DNA of 64,000 nt. Source: Pseudomonadota bacterium (GTDB lineage Bacteria; Pseudomonadota; Alphaproteobacteria; Sphingomonadales; Sphingomonadaceae). The first letter of the stretch is position 1; every line of letters starts with the position of its first letter. Position numbers and translations under genes: made by a program. Below are positions 17,243 to 25,044 of this stretch, in pieces. The stretch covers positions 62,001 to 126,000 of the forward strand of contig JAEWZX010000019.1 in the NCBI GenBank assembly GCA_023394965.1, written 5' to 3'. The notes under the pieces are model-generated. The model saw only the letters and a list, made by a program, of their open reading frames with translations. It did not search any database and was not told where the DNA came from.

Positions 17243-18781
17243 TCAGTATTCTTCAGGTTCTTCGGGCGTGTCTTCGGTGTGGGTAGGCCCGGCATTGCGT
17301 TCGCCCTTGGCCAGCTTGAACACAACGCCGCTCAACAAGGCGAGTGCCAGCAGGTTCGGGAGAGCCATGGCCGCGTTGGAAATGTCGCCGAGGCGCCACA
17401 CCAACTGCGATGGCTGTGTCGCCCCGATGAAGATCGCCACGCACCAGATCACTCGCCAGATGATGTGCAAGACTTTCTCGCCGCCGCGGGTTGAGCCCGG
17501 AATCCGGTCGTAGAGAAAGGTTATCGCCCGCTCGCCATAATAGCTCCACGTCAGCAAGGTGGTGAAAACGAACAGGATCAGCGCCACCGAGGCCACCAGC
17601 GTTCCAAGTGGAATGCCCGCGATGAGCGTGGGGAACGCCGCGGCGAAGGCCCCGGAAGTGGTTACGAAGCCGGACATTTCCGTCGTGCCAAGGTCGGATT
17701 GCCAGACATGTTGAACCGCCTGCCCCTGATAGGTGAAGTCGCCCTCAACCGTCAGGATTACGAGCGCGGTCATCGTACAGATCACGATAGTGTCGATGAA
17801 GGTGCCTAGCATCGCCATACGGCCCTGCTGTTCGGGATCGTTCGTTTGTGCCACCGCGTGTGCAATGGCTGTCGACCCCTGGCCTGCTTCATTGGAGAAG
17901 AGGCCACGCGCAACACCGGCCCGGATCGCGATGATGATCATCGCACCTGCAAAGCCGCCGCTTGCGCTCTGCATGTTGAACGCGCCGCCAAATATGCGAC
18001 CAAAGGTTTCCGGCAGGTCCTGGAAGTTCAGGATCAGCGCGATAAGAGCCATTGCGATATAGGCAGCCGCCATGAACGGCACGACCTTTTCAGCGACGTT
18101 GCCGATCGATTTGATGCCGCCGATAATGACGACGAACACCAGAATGGCGACGATCAGACCGCCCAACCAGCGTTCGATACCGAACAGTTCATTGAGACCG
18201 CTGGCCACTTCGTTCGACTGGATCGAATTGCCGGTTACCAGAGCGGAAAACAGTGTGCCGAGGCAGAAAAGTATTGCCAGCCACGTCCACTTTTTGCCGA
18301 GACCCATCATAATGTAGGTCATCGGCCCGCCGCGCAGCACACCGTCACTGGTCTTTTCGCGGTAGCGGATGGCAAGACTGCCTTCCGCAAAACCGAGCGC
18401 CATTCCGAACAGCGCGGTAATCCACATCCAGAAGATGGCGCCGGGCCCGCCCAGTGCGATGGCCGTGGCAACACCGGCGAGATTGCCGGTCCCGACCTGA
18501 CCTGACAGCGCGGTGGAAAGTGCAGCGAAAGGGGAGATTTCACCCGCGCCAGTGCTTTTTCTGCTTTTGAACAAGCCGGCAAAAGCGCTGCCGAGATTGC
18601 GAATTGGATAGAACTTCAGCCCAACCATGATCCACAGGCCGATGCCGAGAAGCACGATCGTCATCGGAGGGAAGGGCAGGACTTCTGCCCCGTTCCATGT
18701 GCCGACCCAGATAAAGTCGGAGATATTGGTGACCGGCTCGATCAGCCGCTCGCCCAGACTTGCAGTCTGGCCTGTTGCCAT
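17243..18781 (-). CDS. sodium:alanine/glycine symporter (AGCS family)
   Basis: Sodium-coupled amino-acid importer of the inner membrane, 512 residues, with about eleven helices. Family signatures: SAFAGLFKSRKSTGAGEISPFAAL leading into ALSGQVGTGNLAGVATAIALGGPGAIFWMW, the AGCS glycine-rich sodium/substrate region, then RYREKTSDGVLRGGPMTYIM, and later ARGLFSNEAGQGSTAIAHA. Alanine or glycine is the usual substrate. The N-terminal and C-terminal tails are hydrophilic, and the C-terminus is glutamate-rich (TPEEPEEY). It stands alone and is transcribed away from secE. Confidence 0.93.
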   Translation of the reverse strand: MATGQTASLGERLIEPVTNISDFIWVGTWNGAEVLPFPPMTIVLLGIGLWIMVGLKFYPIRNLGSAFAGLFKSRKSTGAGEISPFAALSTALSGQVGTGNLAGVATAIALGGPGAIFWMWITALFGMALGFAEGSLAIRYREKTSDGVLRGGPMTYIMMGLGKKWTWLAILFCLGTLFSALVTGNSIQSNEVASGLNELFGIERWLGGLIVAILVFVVIIGGIKSIGNVAEKVVPFMAAAYIAMALIALILNFQDLPETFGRIFGGAFNMQSASGGFAGAMIIIAIRAGVARGLFSNEAGQGSTAIAHAVAQTNDPEQQGRMAMLGTFIDTIVICTMTALVILTVEGDFTYQGQAVQHVWQSDLGTTEMSGFVTTSGAFAAAFPTLIAGIPLGTLVASVALILFVFTTLLTWSYYGERAITFLYDRIPGSTRGGEKVLHIIWRVIWCVAIFIGATQPSQLVWRLGDISNAAMALPNLLALALLSGVVFKLAKGERNAGPTHTEDTPEEPEEY

Positions 18782-18940
18782 ACGAAAATTCCCCTCAAGC
18801 GTCCGATTAATTGCAAGAAGGGCAGGCTAGTAGCACTCGCAACGATTGCAAAGGGGGCTGTGGGTTAAGTCCCCGGGTTGCCTTTTGATGCCCAGCAAAC
18901 TAGACGCAAACACGTCTTCCGACATTGGGATCGATTAAAT

Positions 18941-18991
18941 GCCCCTCCCGGTCTTGAACCGGGACGGCGAGAAACCCTACTTGAAAGGGGC
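18941..18991 (+). promoter_or_regulatory. structured secE leader, tRNA-like on the opposite strand
   Basis: gcccct and aggggc close a 51-base region that contains a perfect five-pair hairpin cccgg-tcttgaa-ccggg. Read on the minus strand this hairpin looks like a T-arm (GGTTCAAGACC) beside a 3' acceptor strand, but there is no D-arm, no anticodon arm and no CCA. It is therefore not a working tRNA. It lies about 45 bases upstream of secE. A tRNA-Trp gene often occupies this place in other proteobacteria, so a decayed tRNA or a leader RNA structure are both possible. Confidence 0.35.
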
Positions 18992-19034
18992 GTGGCGGAA
19001 GGCGACACGATTTTTTACGCGAGAGACGTGAGCG

Positions 19035-19238
19035 ATGGCAGACGAGAAGAAAACCAGCCCGGCGGAGTTCCTCCGACAGGTTCAGGCCGAAGGGCGTAAG
19101 GTCGTATGGCCCACGCGCGAGGAAACTGTGCGCACGGCGATCTTCGTTTTCATCATGATGGTCATCCTCTCGGTCTTCTTCCTTGGCGTCGATTCGCTGT
19201 TCAGCGCAGTCGTGCGCTGGCTGCTGACCCTCGCCTGA
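19035..19238 (+). CDS. secE: preprotein translocase subunit SecE
   Basis: Small essential subunit of the SecYEG channel, 67 residues, the short single-helix form common outside enterobacteria. The conserved amphipathic segment RQVQAEGRKVVWPTREET precedes one transmembrane helix (TAIFVFIMMVILSVFFLGVD). It lies 30 bases before nusG, the near-universal partner, and shares its transcript. The product acts in the inner membrane, clamping SecY. Confidence 0.97.
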   Translation: MADEKKTSPAEFLRQVQAEGRKVVWPTREETVRTAIFVFIMMVILSVFFLGVDSLFSAVVRWLLTLA

Positions 19239-19268
19239 GCCGCAATTCTACAGGATAGTTAGAAACAC

Positions 19269-19805
19269 ATGGCACGCTGGTACATCATCCACGCTTATTC
19301 CGGGTTCGAGAACAAGGTTCGCGATTCGATTATCGCAGAAGCCGAGCGTTTGGGCCTTTCGGAAGGCGTCGAGGAAGTTGAAGTCCCGACCGAAACCATA
19401 ACCGAGGTGAAGCGCGGCAAGAAGGTCCAGATCGAACGGAAGTTCATGCCTGGCTATGTGCTGGCCAAGCTGAACATGACCGACGATGTATACCACCTCG
19501 TCAAGAACACTCCGAAGGTGACTGGATTCCTCGGCACCAACAACAAGCCGCAGGCGATTTCCGACAAGGAAGCTGCGCGCTATTTCGGCGGTGTGGAAGA
19601 GGCCAAGTCGGCACCCAAAACGCAGGTTTCCGTCGATTACGAGATCGGGGATCAGGTCAAGGTGCTCGATGGACCTTTCGCCAGCTTCAATGGCCTCGTC
19701 GAAGAACTCGATTTCGACAAGCAGAAGGTCAAGGTTTCGGTTTCGATCTTTGGGCGTGCGACGCCGGTCGAGCTGGAATTCGAACAGGTCGAACTGGTCA
19801 AGTAA
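19269..19805 (+). CDS. nusG: transcription termination/antitermination protein NusG
   Basis: RNA polymerase processivity factor of 178 residues that also contacts Rho and the ribosome. The N-terminal NGN domain starts at WYIIHAYSGFENKVRDSI and includes KFMPGYVLAKLNM and VTGFLG. The C-terminal KOW domain holds GDQVKVLDGPFASFNGLVEELD and SVSIFGRATPVELEFEQVE. An intrinsic terminator follows 28 bases after the stop. L11 and L1 genes, normally next, lie about 3.9 kb downstream beyond a copper module. Confidence 0.97.
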   Translation: MARWYIIHAYSGFENKVRDSIIAEAERLGLSEGVEEVEVPTETITEVKRGKKVQIERKFMPGYVLAKLNMTDDVYHLVKNTPKVTGFLGTNNKPQAISDKEAARYFGGVEEAKSAPKTQVSVDYEIGDQVKVLDGPFASFNGLVEELDFDKQKVKVSVSIFGRATPVELEFEQVELVK

Positions 19806-19833
19806 AAGACGGACCGCATTCGATTATCGATAG

Positions 19834-19871
19834 GGCCCTGTCCGACACAGTCCGGACGGGCCTTTTCTTTT
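19834..19871 (+). terminator. intrinsic terminator after nusG
   Basis: Arms ggccctgtccg and cggacgggcc pair with a single bulge, and a T-rich run (ttttcttttt) follows. It isolates secE-nusG from the copper genes that follow. Confidence 0.85.
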
Positions 19872-19895
19872 TGATCAGTTGCGCAGCGCCTGCTT

Positions 19896-20453
19896 TTAAA
19901 AAGTCGGTGTTCCAGGGTTTAGCTTGCCTTCGAAAGCGGGGATGGGGCGAGCCGCCCCTTCAGCCTCTGTTCGGGCGACACCGTTCTTTTCGATATCGTT
20001 GATCAGCCAGCGCATCTCGTCGATTTCCTTGCGCTGCGCCCGGATTATGCCATCGGCCAGCCGGCGTACACGCACATCCTCTATATCTGCTCGTTCACTG
20101 GTCAGCAGAGCGATCGAATGGTGCGGAATCATGGCAGACATATAATCGCTGTCGTCGATGGTCGCCTGACTGCGAACCAGGAATAGTGCGACACCGAACG
20201 TCAGGGCGGCAACCGCAATGATGACGAGATTCTTCGCGCGATTTTTGTACATCCCCCACATGAAAGCCAGCATGATCACCGCCATCACCGCACCCATCAC
20301 GAACGTCATCCAGAATCGGGTTTCGCTCCAGAACACATGTTCGGCTGCATAGGTGTTCAGATACATCAAGCCGAACATGATGACGGTTGATGTCCCGACC
20401 ATCGCCATGAAACGCCTGTAGTTCCCGGCATGCATATCGTGAGATCCGGCCAT
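19896..20453 (-). CDS. DUF305 membrane protein of the copper module
   Basis: 185 residues. Three hydrophobic helices occupy the N-terminal half (FMAMVGTSTVIMFGLMYL, FWMTFVMGAVMAVIMLAF, NLVIIAVAALTFGVALFLV). They are followed by a periplasmic or cytosolic DUF305 segment with the family motif DYMSAMIPHHSIALLTSERA and a helical region DGIIRAQRKEIDEMRWLI. DUF305 proteins often accompany copper genes and the MxxHH motif may bind metal, but the biochemical role is unproven. The start ATG has AGGAG six bases upstream; an in-frame earlier ATG overlaps csoR and lacks this site. It follows csoR by 20 bases on the same strand, so both are probably under the CsoR operator. Confidence 0.85.
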   Translation of the reverse strand: MAGSHDMHAGNYRRFMAMVGTSTVIMFGLMYLNTYAAEHVFWSETRFWMTFVMGAVMAVIMLAFMWGMYKNRAKNLVIIAVAALTFGVALFLVRSQATIDDSDYMSAMIPHHSIALLTSERADIEDVRVRRLADGIIRAQRKEIDEMRWLINDIEKNGVARTEAEGAARPIPAFEGKLNPGTPTF

Positions 20454-20473
20454 GGAATTCTCCTTTCCGTCCA

Positions 20474-20752
20474 TCAACGCTTCGTTTTGGAAAACAGATC
20501 GATCAATTCGCCGAATTTCTCACGTTGTTTGTCTGCGTCGCCCGAAGCGATTGCTTCGGCAATGCAGTGGGACGCATGGTTCTTGAGGATTTCGTCTTCT
20601 GCGCGGGCCAGCGCAGATTTCACCGCCTGCAACTGGTGAAGTATGTCGATGCAATAGCGATCGTTTTCAACCATCTGCGTGATTCCACGCACCTGCCCTT
20701 CGACCCGCCGTAGGCGATTGACGATCCGGTCCTGTGCTGATTTTTCAGCCAT
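20474..20752 (-). CDS. csoR: copper-sensing repressor, CsoR type
   Basis: All-helical repressor of the CsoR/RcnR (DUF156) family, 92 residues. The copper signature is complete: C34, H59 and C63, with spacing identical to the C36-H61-C65 triad of the Mycobacterium tuberculosis protein, and Y33 before the first cysteine. The last position is Cys, not the His expected of nickel/cobalt RcnR, so copper(I) is the likely signal. Metal binding should release DNA. The gene diverges from copA, and a matching operator lies 20-36 bases before its start. Confidence 0.93.
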   Translation of the reverse strand: MAEKSAQDRIVNRLRRVEGQVRGITQMVENDRYCIDILHQLQAVKSALARAEDEILKNHASHCIAEAIASGDADKQREKFGELIDLFSKTKR

Positions 20753-20771
20753 ATCAATTCCCGCTTGAAAG

Positions 20772-20788
20772 ATACCCTAGGGGGGTAT
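20772..20788. promoter_or_regulatory. predicted CsoR operator
   Basis: ataccctaggggggtat: inverted arms ATACCC and GGGTAT around a G-rich centre, the G-tract palindrome bound by CsoR/RcnR-family repressors. It sits between the divergent csoR and copA starts. A possible -35 (ttgaaa, 20765-20770) and -10 (tatacc, 20786-20791) for copA overlap it, with a short 15-base spacer. Confidence 0.75.
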
Positions 20789-20821
20789 ACCTGCTCCGCG
20801 ATTGGAGAAATTACAAGGCGG

Positions 20822-22588
20822 ATGGCTAAACTGATTTCAACGCGCAGGACACTGCTTAAAGGTGCTGTGGCCTTTGGCGGTGCTGCTGCAATGCCCGCTT
20901 GGGCGCGGGGTATTGCGCACAGCCCTATTCGTCAGGGCTTCGATGAAGTGTCGGGACGGATAATCGATCTCGCTGTAACTGAAGGTAAAGCGGAAGTTGC
21001 GGGCCGGATTGGTCATGCCTTCGCAGTGAACGGCAGCATTCCCGGGCCGCTGGTGCGGCTAAAGGAGGGGGAGCCCGTGACCCTGCGCGTTGCCAATCAT
21101 CTAGCGCAGGACACATCGATCCATTGGCATGGCCTGCTGGTGCCGTTTCAATTCGATGGCGTGCCGGGCGTCAGTTTTCCGGGTATCAAACCGGGCGAAA
21201 CCTTCGTTTACGAATTGCCCGCGCTGCGCCAGTCGGGGACATATTGGTGGCATAGCCATTCGGGGCTTCAGGAACAGGCCGGGCATTACGGGCCGATCAT
21301 CGTCGATCCAGCGGGGCCCGACCCGGTGCAGGCCGATCGTGACTATGTGCTGCTTTTGAGCGAATTCACGCCACTCCATCCGCATACGATCATGGCCAAG
21401 CTCAAGAAGGGCGAGGAATATTTCAACCGTCAGAAGACCAGTTGGACGGACAATTATCCGTTGAGTGCCAAGGATCGGCGGATGTGGGCCGGCATGCGAA
21501 TGATGCCGACCGATATCGCCGACGTGACAGGTTCGACCTATACCTATCTTGCCAACGGCCATGCGCCCACAGACGGACTGGAATATCTGTTCCGCCGGGG
21601 GGAGCGCATCCGCCTGCGTATCATCAACGGCAGTGCGATGACTTTCTTCAACATTCGCATTCCGGGGTTGCGGATGGTTGTGGTTCAGGCCGACGGAAAG
21701 AACGTGCGTCCGGTCGAAGTTGACGAGTTCCAGATCGGCACGGCAGAGACCTATGACATCATCGTCAAACCCACTGGTGAGGCGCATACGATCGTGGCCG
21801 AGGCAATGGACCGCTCGGGCATGGCCGTCGCAACGCTGGCATCGCATCCCGGCGCCCGGGCACCCGTACCAGCGCTGCGGGATCCGGTGCTGCTCACCAT
21901 GAAAGACATGGGGCATGGCGGCATGGACCACTCAGGCATGGGTCACTCCGGTGGCGATCATTCGGGGATGGACCACGCGGCCATGGGCCATAGCGCGCCG
22001 ATGGAAGAAATGGACCACGGGGCGATGGATATGCGCGATACGTCCAAGCTGCCGCCGAATGTTGCCGTGACCCCTGGCCTCGATATGGTCAGTGCCGATC
22101 CAACGAATCGCATGGGCGACCCGGGTCTTGGTCTCGACAATGTGGGCCACAGAGTTTTGACTTACCGGGACCTCGTCGCGCTTGAAGCGAACGATGATCC
22201 ACGCGATCCGGGCCGCCACATGGAAATCCATCTGACCGGCAATATGGAACGGTACATGTGGTCCTTCGATGGCAGGAAATTCAGCGCTGTTACCGACCAA
22301 CCCATTCGCTTCGCGTATAATGAGCGGGTTCGGGTCAAACTGGTCAACGACACGATGATGGCGCACCCCATCCATCTGCATGGCCACTTCTTCGAACTGG
22401 TCAATGGCGTGGACCGGATGCACCAGCCGCAAAAGCACACTGTCATCGTCCAGCCCGGGGGAAGTGCGACATTCGATCTGACCGCTGACGAGCCGGGCGA
22501 CTGGGCGTTTCACTGTCACCTTCTCTATCACATGCATGCTGGCATGTTTCAGGTGGTCACGGTTGCTTCAGCCGGGAGCGCGGCATGA
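20822..22588 (+). CDS. copA: copper-resistance multicopper oxidase (CopA/PcoA type)
   Basis: Periplasmic multicopper oxidase of 588 residues that detoxifies Cu(I), probably exported folded by the Tat system: the N-terminus is RRTLLKGAVAFGGAAAMPAWA. Copper ligands are visible in HWHGLL, YWWHSHSG, HPIHLHGHFFE and the T1/T3 motif H564-C565-H566...H570...M575. An insertion at about residues 363-404 is packed with Met, His and Asp (repeats of MGHSG and MDHS-like units) and should bind extra copper. The chosen ATG follows AAGGCGG. Its stop overlaps copB by four bases (ATGA). Confidence 0.93.
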   Translation: MAKLISTRRTLLKGAVAFGGAAAMPAWARGIAHSPIRQGFDEVSGRIIDLAVTEGKAEVAGRIGHAFAVNGSIPGPLVRLKEGEPVTLRVANHLAQDTSIHWHGLLVPFQFDGVPGVSFPGIKPGETFVYELPALRQSGTYWWHSHSGLQEQAGHYGPIIVDPAGPDPVQADRDYVLLLSEFTPLHPHTIMAKLKKGEEYFNRQKTSWTDNYPLSAKDRRMWAGMRMMPTDIADVTGSTYTYLANGHAPTDGLEYLFRRGERIRLRIINGSAMTFFNIRIPGLRMVVVQADGKNVRPVEVDEFQIGTAETYDIIVKPTGEAHTIVAEAMDRSGMAVATLASHPGARAPVPALRDPVLLTMKDMGHGGMDHSGMGHSGGDHSGMDHAAMGHSAPMEEMDHGAMDMRDTSKLPPNVAVTPGLDMVSADPTNRMGDPGLGLDNVGHRVLTYRDLVALEANDDPRDPGRHMEIHLTGNMERYMWSFDGRKFSAVTDQPIRFAYNERVRVKLVNDTMMAHPIHLHGHFFELVNGVDRMHQPQKHTVIVQPGGSATFDLTADEPGDWAFHCHLLYHMHAGMFQVVTVASAGSAA

Positions 22589-23541
22589 AGCTCGCACTGC
22601 TTCTCCCCATCGCTGTCGCAAGCTGCAGCACTGCCGCAATCGCCCAGCACGAAGGGCATCAGGGCCATAGCGCTCATAGCGAGCCCGGCTTCGGGCAGCC
22701 TGTAGATCATACGGAGATGGACCACTCTTCGACGGCTGGCACGACGCTGGATCATTCGGAAACAGGCAACAGTTCGGTACATCCCCAGACCAGTGGCAAT
22801 GCGGAAGATCCGGTCGAACCACCTGAGAGCGGGCCTCCGCGAGCGGCTGATGCGATCTGGGGTGCTGACGCCATGCGGGACAGCCGGGCTGAGCTTGCGC
22901 GAAATCACGGGCGAATGGCGCTGGCGTGGGTTCAAGCAGACCGGCTCGAACTACGCGTTCGGGAAGGTCGCGACGGATTTCTGTGGGATGCGCAGGGCTG
23001 GTATGGCGGCGACATCGACAAGCTGTGGATCAAAAGCGAAGGCGAGGGCGAATGGGACGGCTCCCTCGAACGTGCCGAACTGCAGGGGCTCTGGTCGCAT
23101 GCCATTGGTCCGTGGTTCGATTTGCAGGCAGGAGTCCGGCAGGACCTGACGGGGCCTTCGCGCACCCATGCCGTAATCGGCGTGCAGGGGCTGGCACCAT
23201 ATCTCTTCGAAGTGGATGCGGCCGCCTTCGTGTCGAACAAGGGTGATCTTATAGCGCGGATCGAGGCAGAACTGGACCAGCGCATTACCCAGCGCCTTCT
23301 CCTTCAACCGCGAGTGGAGCTGGCACTGTCGGCTCAGGATATTCCCGAAATGGGAGTGGGTGCCGGTATCGATCATATCGAAGCAGGCCTGCGACTGCGT
23401 TATGAACTGGTGCCTGAATTCGCGCCGTACATCGGTGTGGAACAGGAATGGAAACTGGGCGGCAGCGCCGATTTCGCCCGCGCCGAAGGTGAAGATGTCA
23501 CTGTTACCAATTTCGTGGTGGGCCTTCGGTTCTGGTTTTGA
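22585..23541 (+). CDS. copB: copper resistance outer-membrane protein B
   Basis: 318 residues, signal peptide ending AAIA-Q. A His/Met-rich stretch follows (HEGHQGHSAHSE, DHTEMDHS), then the conserved CopB barrel domain: LRVREGRDGFLWDAQGWYGG, DKLWIKSEGEGEWDG, LQAGVRQDL and a C-terminal aromatic strand VVGLRFWF. It is thought to sit in the outer membrane and to work with CopA in copper tolerance. Translation is coupled to copA through an ATGA overlap. Confidence 0.93.
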   Translation: MKLALLLPIAVASCSTAAIAQHEGHQGHSAHSEPGFGQPVDHTEMDHSSTAGTTLDHSETGNSSVHPQTSGNAEDPVEPPESGPPRAADAIWGADAMRDSRAELARNHGRMALAWVQADRLELRVREGRDGFLWDAQGWYGGDIDKLWIKSEGEGEWDGSLERAELQGLWSHAIGPWFDLQAGVRQDLTGPSRTHAVIGVQGLAPYLFEVDAAAFVSNKGDLIARIEAELDQRITQRLLLQPRVELALSAQDIPEMGVGAGIDHIEAGLRLRYELVPEFAPYIGVEQEWKLGGSADFARAEGEDVTVTNFVVGLRFWF

Positions 23542-23569
23542 CCCGCTCGGTTGTTGCTGGGCGAATCGT

Positions 23570-23597
23570 TTGCATTCAGCAGGAAATTCGCTATGTG
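23570..23597 (+). promoter_or_regulatory. possible promoter for rplK-rplA
   Basis: ttgcat and tatgtg are separated by 16 bases in the 178-base gap after copB. The ribosomal genes need their own promoter here because nusG ends in a terminator and copB belongs to a regulated unit. The match to the usual alphaproteobacterial housekeeping consensus is only fair. Confidence 0.35.
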
Positions 23598-23719
23598 CGC
23601 GCCTTCCCAAGTCATCTTCGGGAATTAGTGCGGGAGGCTCTCTCAGGCGAGCCGCTTGACCGCTTACCATGAGCTACGGTTCGACAGTGCCGTGGCAACA
23701 GTGAGAAAGGAGGCCATTC

Positions 23720-24151
23720 ATGGCCAAGAAGATCGACGGCTATATCAAGCTGCAGGTGCCCGCCGGCACCGCCAATCCCTCGCCGCCCATCGGCCCTGCG
23801 CTGGGTCAGCGCGGCGTGAACATCATGGAATTCTGCAAGGCGTTCAACGCCGCGACCGACAGCCTCGAAAAGGGCATGCCGATCCCGACGACGATCACTG
23901 TCTATGCGGATCGTTCATTCACCTTCGTCACCAAGAGCCCGCCGGCCAGCTTCCTCATCAAGAAGGCCGCCAAGCTCAAGTCGGGTTCGAAGGAGCCTGG
24001 CAAGGTTTCGGCCGGATCGATCAAGCGTTCGGCGTTGACCGAAATCGCCGAACAGAAAATGGCCGACCTGAACGCGAACGACATCGAACAGGCTACCAAG
24101 ATCATCGAAGGCAGCGCGCGTTCGATGGGCCTCGATGTGGTGGAGGGCTAA
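23720..24151 (+). CDS. rplK: 50S ribosomal protein L11
   Basis: 143 residues, the standard length. It forms the GTPase-associated stalk base with 23S rRNA. Diagnostic N-terminus GYIKLQVPAGTANPSPPIGPALGQRGVNIMEFC, and the rRNA-binding C-terminal domain with ITVYADRSFTF, KSPPASFLIKKAA and ARSMGLDVV. A strong Shine-Dalgarno sequence (GAAAGGAGG) precedes the ATG. It is followed by rplA after four bases. Confidence 0.97.
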   Translation: MAKKIDGYIKLQVPAGTANPSPPIGPALGQRGVNIMEFCKAFNAATDSLEKGMPIPTTITVYADRSFTFVTKSPPASFLIKKAAKLKSGSKEPGKVSAGSIKRSALTEIAEQKMADLNANDIEQATKIIEGSARSMGLDVVEG

Positions 24152-24155
24152 GATC

Positions 24156-24848
24156 ATGGCAAAGCAGACCAAGAAGCAGCAGATCGTCGCCAAGCTCGAC
24201 GGTGAAAAGCTCTATAGCGTTGACGAAGCTCTCGCCACGCTGCGTGAACACAAGGCAAAGTTCGACGAGACCGTTGAAGTCGCGATGAACCTCGGCGTCG
24301 ATCCGCGCCACGCCGACCAGATGGTCCGCGGCATGGTGTCGCTGCCCTCGGGCACCGGCAAGGACGTCCGCGTCGCAGTCTTCGCCAAGGGCGACAACGC
24401 CGACAAGGCGCTGGCCGCCGGCGCCGACAAGGTCGGTGCCGAAGACCTGATGGAAGACATGCAGAACGGCAACCTCGACTATGACCGCGTGATCGCCACG
24501 CCGGACATGATGGGTGTCGTCGGCCGTCTCGGTAAGGTGCTGGGTCCCAAGGGCCTGATGCCGAACCCGAAGCTCGGCACCGTGACGCCGAACGTGGAAC
24601 AGGCCGTGAAGGACGCCAAGGGCGGCCAGGTCGAATTCCGCGTCGAGAAGCAGGGCATCATCCACTCGGGCATCGGCAAGCTGTCGTTCAATGATGACGA
24701 CCTGAAGAAGAACTTCAAGGCGCTGACCGATGCGATCGTCAAGGCGAAGCCTTCGGGCGCCAAGGGCAAGTATGTCCGCAAGGTCACGCTGTCCAGTTCG
24801 ATGGGCCCCGGCCTCAAGGTCGACCTTGAAGAGGTTGAAGGCGCCTAA
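24156..24848 (+). CDS. rplA: 50S ribosomal protein L1
   Basis: 230 residues, the usual size. L1 binds 23S rRNA at the E-site stalk and often represses its own operon. Motifs: TVEVAMNLGVDPRHADQMVRG, LPSGTGKDVRVAVFAKG, GRLGKVLGPKGLMPNPKLGTVT and the C-terminal KAKPSGAKGKYVRKVTLSSSMGPG. I chose the ATG of MAKQTKK rather than seven upstream codons that overlap rplK. The operon ends here at a strong terminator, so rplJ-rplL are elsewhere. Confidence 0.97.
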   Translation: MAKQTKKQQIVAKLDGEKLYSVDEALATLREHKAKFDETVEVAMNLGVDPRHADQMVRGMVSLPSGTGKDVRVAVFAKGDNADKALAAGADKVGAEDLMEDMQNGNLDYDRVIATPDMMGVVGRLGKVLGPKGLMPNPKLGTVTPNVEQAVKDAKGGQVEFRVEKQGIIHSGIGKLSFNDDDLKKNFKALTDAIVKAKPSGAKGKYVRKVTLSSSMGPGLKVDLEEVEGA

Positions 24849-24910
24849 CTTTCGCGTACAATTGCTGCACTAAGCGCAGCAATTCCATCCCCTTTGGGGA
24901 AGCGTTAAGA

Positions 24911-24946
24911 AAAGGCCGGAAGGTGTGAACCTTCCGGCCTTTTCTT
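24911..24946 (+). terminator. strong intrinsic terminator after rplA
   Basis: A perfect 14-pair stem (aaaggccggaaggt with accttccggccttt), four-base loop gtga, followed by T-rich sequence. Confidence 0.95.
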
Positions 24947-25044
24947 ATGCTCTGCTTGCGCGCGAAAGCGGGCTGGGTGGGGCGAGATCAGCTACCGCAC
25001 TTGCGCCACGCTCGGATAAAACGAGAACGGCAAGCGCCAGCCGT

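Noticed and set aside
18941..18991. A tRNA gene upstream of secE
   Set aside because: T-arm and acceptor-like stems are present, but D-arm, anticodon arm and CCA are missing, and the length (51) is too short.
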